Shown piece by piece: positions 5,664 through 7,792 of a DNA stretch of 7,792 nucleotides. This DNA comes from Ardenticatenales bacterium (GTDB taxonomy: Bacteria > Chloroflexota > Anaerolineae > Ardenticatenales > Ardenticatenaceae): contig JACCSL010000061.1 of NCBI GenBank assembly GCA_013812995.1, positions 1 through 7,792 on the forward strand, given 5' to 3'. Both the position numbers and the translations under genes were made by a program. Position 1 is the stretch's first letter. Each line of letters begins with the position of its first letter. Under the pieces are notes generated by a model. It was not told the origin of the DNA. It did no database searches and saw nothing but the letters and a program-made list of their open reading frames with translations.

Positions 5664-5878
5664 CAGGGCTTCTCAGAAGTCGCGGTTCTGCAAGCATGGC
5701 CCTCTCCCCCATGTCGCTTCTCTCAGTGTCCCCTCTCCCGAAATCGGGAGAGGGGCGGCTGAAAGCCGGGGAGAGGGCCTCCCTCCACAGGTCGGGTCCG
5801 ACTCCTAAAAAAACCTCAGCGTTTCTTCTCCCGTGAAGGAGGCGCTTCGCCTTCTGGCGGTGCTTTTGAGAAGCCCTG
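5664..5878. mobile_element. 215-bp MITE with terminal inverted repeats and 9-bp target-site duplication
   Basis: The left end CAGGGCTTCTCAGAAG (5664-5679) and the reverse complement of the right end, CAGGGCTTCTCAAAAG (5863-5878), match at 15 of 16 positions. Immediately outside both ends is the same 9-mer, GAGGTTTTG (5655-5663 and 5879-5887), a perfect target-site duplication. No transposase fits in 215 bp, so the element is non-autonomous and would need a transposase from elsewhere. A 9-bp duplication is seen in several DDE insertion-sequence families (for example IS4-like and IS256-like); I cannot assign one. The interior carries palindrome copy C at 5699-5779. The insertion lies between the divergent secreted-protein and phosphatase genes. 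Confidence 0.8.
5699..5779 (-). repeat. GC-rich dispersed palindrome, copy C (inverted)
   Basis: Read on the minus strand it aligns with copies A and B: GCCCTCTCCCC arm, GGCT-TTC-AGCC small hairpin, then the same 26-nt stem-loop as copy B (plus-strand 5730-5755), an ACTGAGAGAAGCGA tail and a GGGGAGAGGGC arm. Its outer arms pair perfectly. Relative to copy A the small hairpin has C:G replaced by T:A, a paired change that keeps the stem. It lies in the centre of the MITE. Confidence 0.78.
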
Positions 5879-5916
5879 GAGGTTTTGGAACGGAAAGGCA
5901 AAGGTCACCAAGTAGG

Positions 5917-5975
5917 CCCCTAAAAGGGGAAAGGCAAAAGTAACGGCCAACGATAAAAGTAACAGTCAAGGTAAC
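5917..5975 (+). promoter_or_regulatory. Short hairpin and direct repeats upstream of the phosphatase gene
   Basis: A small palindrome CCCC-TAAAA-GGGG (5917-5929) is followed by AAAAGTAAC at 5936-5944 and again at 5955-5963, 19 nt apart, and a related CAAGGTAAC at 5967-5975. They lie 22-80 nt before the start codon of the histidine-phosphatase gene, where a promoter or operator is expected. No good -35/-10 pair is seen. Chance repetition is possible. Confidence 0.25.
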
Positions 5976-5996
5976 GGCAAGTATGAGGAAAGAGGG

Positions 5997-6554
5997 ATGA
6001 GAAGGCTTGAGATTCGGCGTCATGCGTATACGAAGAAGGGGGCGGGGCGGGGCAAAGGCTCGCATCTGTCCTCAGAGGGCGTGAGGCAGGCGCGGGAGAT
6101 TGGGCAGGCGCTTGGCCCGTTTGACCTCGTGCTGACCAGTTCTATTCCCCGGACGCTGGAGAGCGCGCTGGCAATGGGGTTCGCCGTGGATGAGCAGTGG
6201 GATGTGCTGGGCGATATTCCGGCGGACGTTTGGGAGGAAATCGGCCATCATGAGCGCTGGGCGTGGGAGCAGCCCTTTGTGGAGTTTGCCCGTCTGGCTG
6301 CCACGGGCGGGGCGACTGCCAGGCTAGGGCAGCGCCAGAAAGAGGCATGGCGCACCGCATTGGAAGCAGTCCCCGCCAATGGCGCAGTGCTCGTTGTCTC
6401 GCATGGCCGCATCATGGAGGCGGGCCTGGTGACGTGCTTCCCGGACAGCGATTTTCCCGCGTGGGGCACACCGTTTCAGCATGGCGAGGGCGTCGAGTTC
6501 GGCTATGAGGATGGGCGCTTTACGGAGTTACACTGGCGGCGCAATGGGGCATAA
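5997..6554 (+). CDS. Histidine phosphatase (phosphoglycerate mutase-like) family protein
   Basis: A 185-residue protein of the histidine phosphatase superfamily, which hydrolyses or transfers phosphate through a phospho-histidine intermediate. The N-terminal motif is LEIRRHAYTKK with R8-H9 as the expected catalytic pair; it is an RHA variant, not RHG. The LSSEGVRQA segment (24-32) follows, as in the family. The next hallmark is LTSSIPRTLESA (46-57) with R52, and the second catalytic histidine is H136 in VLVVSHGRIM. The small size and lack of extra domains fit the SixA-like or broad-specificity members more than true phosphoglycerate mutases; the substrate cannot be named. The ATG at 5997 has GAGGA 7 nt upstream. 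It is transcribed away from the secreted-protein gene and no operon partner is visible. The regulator gene downstream has its own promoter. Confidence 0.85.
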   Translation: MRRLEIRRHAYTKKGAGRGKGSHLSSEGVRQAREIGQALGPFDLVLTSSIPRTLESALAMGFAVDEQWDVLGDIPADVWEEIGHHERWAWEQPFVEFARLAATGGATARLGQRQKEAWRTALEAVPANGAVLVVSHGRIMEAGLVTCFPDSDFPAWGTPFQHGEGVEFGYEDGRFTELHWRRNGA

Positions 6555-6593
6555 ATAGGCTTCGGGGATGGCAAATCCAGAACTAAAATCTTA

Positions 6594-6623
6594 ATGTGCT
6601 ATATGTTGACAAAGATGTGCAAT
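6594..6623 (+). promoter_or_regulatory. Candidate operator: two direct repeats around the -35 box
   Basis: ATGTGCTAT (6594-6602) and ATGTGCAAT (6615-6623) differ at one base and are 21 nt apart, about two helical turns, on either side of the TTGACA box at 6606-6611. This is where a Cro/C1-type repressor would bind to shut off its own promoter. The regulator encoded just downstream is the obvious candidate. Only two short copies, so moderate to low confidence. Confidence 0.35.
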
Positions 6624-6634
6624 CAGTGTACTAT
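6606..6634 (+). promoter_or_regulatory. Strong sigma-70-type promoter of the regulator-recombinase operon
   Basis: A perfect -35 box TTGACA (6606-6611), a 17-nt spacer and a -10 box TACTAT (6629-6634; 4 of 6). Transcription would start near 6641. This places the upstream ATG at 6594 outside the transcript and supports the GTG start at 6678 for the regulator. Confidence 0.6.
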
Positions 6635-6677
6635 AGGAGGCATATTGGCGAGTGTAACTAACGAGCGAGGTGACACA

Positions 6678-6938
6678 GTGAGTGTTGCCTTTAACCTCTT
6701 CGTACTAAAACAACATCTCCAACTCACCCTTGGGGAAGAAATTAGCTGGTCGCAAATTGCCCGTGAGGCAGATTTGCACCGCAACACCGTTGAACGTATC
6801 GCCCACAACCAGACAGACCGCATTGATCTTGTCACCCTTGCTAAGTTGGTTATGTTCTTTCAGTCCAAGGGTGTGGAGATCAACGCCGGAGATTTGTTCA
6901 CTACAGATTCTGCTAAAAACGAAGCGGGGACAGCCTGA
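6678..6938 (+). CDS. Small Cro/C1-type helix-turn-helix regulator
   Basis: An 86-residue DNA-binding protein when started at the GTG at 6678-6680, which has AGGTG just upstream. The frame is open back to an ATG at 6594, but that start would overlap the promoter 6606-6634. A TTG at 6645 follows AGGAGG by only 4 nt and is a second alternative. Residues about 8-60 match the Cro/C1 fold: a first helix (FNLFVLKQHLQ), the ISWSQIAREADLHRNTVERI helix-turn-helix (22-41), a polar turn (AHNQTDRID), then DLVTLAKLVMFFQ (50-62). The end (VEINAGDLFTT) resembles the conserved tail of single-domain regulators of this kind. It is 28 nt upstream of a serine recombinase and probably in one operon with it, so it probably controls integration or excision. 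Codon use and base composition look less GC-rich than the genes to the left. Confidence 0.8.
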   Translation: MSVAFNLFVLKQHLQLTLGEEISWSQIAREADLHRNTVERIAHNQTDRIDLVTLAKLVMFFQSKGVEINAGDLFTTDSAKNEAGTA

Positions 6939-6966
6939 CAACCCAATTCTGGAAAGGAGCAACGGA

Positions 6967-7792
6967 ATGCGTCGAGTCGCTTTGTGTTATCTACGACGAA
7001 GTTTGCATAGAGAGGGCATTGATTTAGAGGGCCACTCGAAGGAGCGGCAAAAGCAGGCGCTCTACAACTGGTGCCAAAGTAATGGCTATGAGGTAGAGTG
7101 GTATGAGGACTTCGATGGTCATAAGTCAGGGTATAACGAGGTGGGACGACCTGGGTGGATGAAACTCAAGGAGCAATTGTATCGATCAGAGGTTCTCGTC
7201 GTTGTGACAGAGTCTGTGGCACGTTCTCACCGAAACGCGAAAGAGTGTCTGGTTTTTGTTGACGAAGCGGGGGCGCATGGTGTGGCCTACGTTAGCATTA
7301 AGGATGGGATCGACACGCGCCAGGACAATCCAGCCGCGCGTTTCCAACTCCAGGTTTTAGCTGCGATGGCGGAGATGTGGAGTAGCGAAACGAGTTCACA
7401 TATGAAAGGCTCTCTCAAGGTAGCTCGTCAAAAGGGTCAGTACGTTGGAACCCCGCCGTTCGGAACGATACGCGATCAGAACAAGAAACTGATTCCTGAC
7501 CCTGGTGGAGCTTGGTTTCTCCCTGGTGATGAGGATCTCCGCCCGGAGTGGACAGAAGATCGTATGGAGGGCGCTGAATGGCGCGGGTATTACGATGCTT
7601 TGGTACGATGCTATGAGTTGTACGCGTCAGAGATCGGGGGCTATGACGCGGTCGCCCATCAGCTGAATAGCGAGGGCTGGCGATATAAGGTGCGCCACAA
7701 GAAGGGCCAGGAAGGAATTCGACATTCCCTGAGAGCCTGGAAGCAGGAAGATGTAAGGCGCTGCATCTGCAATTGGCCTTTGTATGCTGGGC
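6967..7792 (+). CDS. Large serine recombinase (site-specific integrase), 3' end cut by the window
   Basis: The frame is open from the ATG at 6967 to the window edge (275 codons). AAAGGAG lies 7 nt before the start. The N-terminal catalytic domain begins with MRRVALCYLRRS, giving catalytic S12 in the YxRxS motif. It continues with DFDGHKSGYNEVGRPGW (48-64), the family SG...RPG motif, and SVARSHRN (83-90) with the active-site arginines R86 and R89. Then comes the long E-helix region (FQLQVLAAMAEMWSSETSSHMKGSLKVARQKG) leading to a PPFGTI turn and the start of the recombinase domain (PF07508 type), with its RCYELYASEIGGYDAVAHQLNSEGW segment. Such enzymes integrate or excise phages and mobile elements at attB/attP sites; large members run about 450-700 residues, so roughly half is missing here. 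It is probably co-transcribed with the preceding regulator. A transposon-type serine recombinase is an alternative. Confidence 0.9.
   Translation, partial: MRRVALCYLRRSLHREGIDLEGHSKERQKQALYNWCQSNGYEVEWYEDFDGHKSGYNEVGRPGWMKLKEQLYRSEVLVVVTESVARSHRNAKECLVFVDEAGAHGVAYVSIKDGIDTRQDNPAARFQLQVLAAMAEMWSSETSSHMKGSLKVARQKGQYVGTPPFGTIRDQNKKLIPDPGGAWFLPGDEDLRPEWTEDRMEGAEWRGYYDALVRCYELYASEIGGYDAVAHQLNSEGWRYKVRHKKGQEGIRHSLRAWKQEDVRRCICNWPLYAG

Larger units (their letters stand above)
6555..7792 (+). mobile_element. Probable edge of an integrated element (regulator plus serine recombinase)
   Basis: After the phosphatase gene the sequence becomes visibly less GC-rich and carries its own promoter, regulator and integrase genes, the usual head of a serine-integrase element. 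The boundary should lie in 6555-6593 or close by. No attachment site can be identified, because the other end is outside the window and serine-integrase cores are only a few bases long. The left limit given is approximate. Confidence 0.4.

Noticed and set aside
1027..5779. Possible CRISPR-like repeats
   Set aside because: The three palindromes are about 80 bp long, 1.8-2.9 kb apart, in both orientations, with no spacer array or cas gene.
6594..6677. N-terminal extension of the HTH regulator from the ATG at 6594
   Set aside because: It spans the TTGACA/TACTAT promoter and is Cys/Met-rich without resemblance to regulator N-termini; the GTG at 6678 has a ribosome site at proper distance.

Overview
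The window looks like a chromosomal segment of a moderately GC-rich bacterium, most likely Chloroflexota or a relative. That is an inference from three things: a secreted protein with long Thr-Pro/Arg-Thr-Pro stalks and a YLPVMRR-type motif, a bacterial prenyl-lipid gene set, and dispersed GC-rich palindromes. No rRNA or tRNA is present to settle taxonomy.

Left part (1-2501, minus strand): a compact operon reading right to left. It encodes a geranylgeranyl-reductase-family flavoprotein, a 2[4Fe-4S] ferredoxin 11 nt downstream, a UbiA-family prenyltransferase, and a 41-residue single-helix membrane protein 12 nt further on. The natural reading is a prenyl-lipid module: UbiA attaches a polyprenyl chain to an acceptor, and the reductase saturates the chain with electrons from the ferredoxin. 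The acceptor cannot be read from the sequence. A GC-rich palindrome (copy A) fills the gap between the ferredoxin and UbiA genes.

Middle (2502-3110): 609 bases without a convincing gene. They hold a likely promoter for the lipid operon, a palindrome (copy B) framed by a perfect 20-bp inverted repeat, and a second inverted-repeat structure just past the end of the next gene. From 3111 to 5477 on the minus strand lies a 788-residue secreted protein: signal peptide, seven delta-60 (propeller-like) repeats, an Ig-like domain, Thr/Pro-rich stalks and a C-terminal P/homoB domain with no protease attached.

Right part: the 519-base gap 5478-5996 holds a putative promoter for the secreted protein and a 215-bp MITE with near-perfect terminal repeats and a perfect 9-bp target duplication, carrying palindrome copy C in its middle. 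A plus-strand histidine-phosphatase-family gene follows (5997-6554). After it the character changes: a strong promoter with candidate operators, a small Cro/C1-type regulator, and 28 nt later a large serine recombinase that runs off the window. This pair probably marks the edge of an integrated mobile element.

The most interesting items are the reductase-ferredoxin-UbiA-microprotein operon, the MITE with its target duplication, the three-copy palindrome family with a compensatory base change, and the regulator-recombinase boundary.
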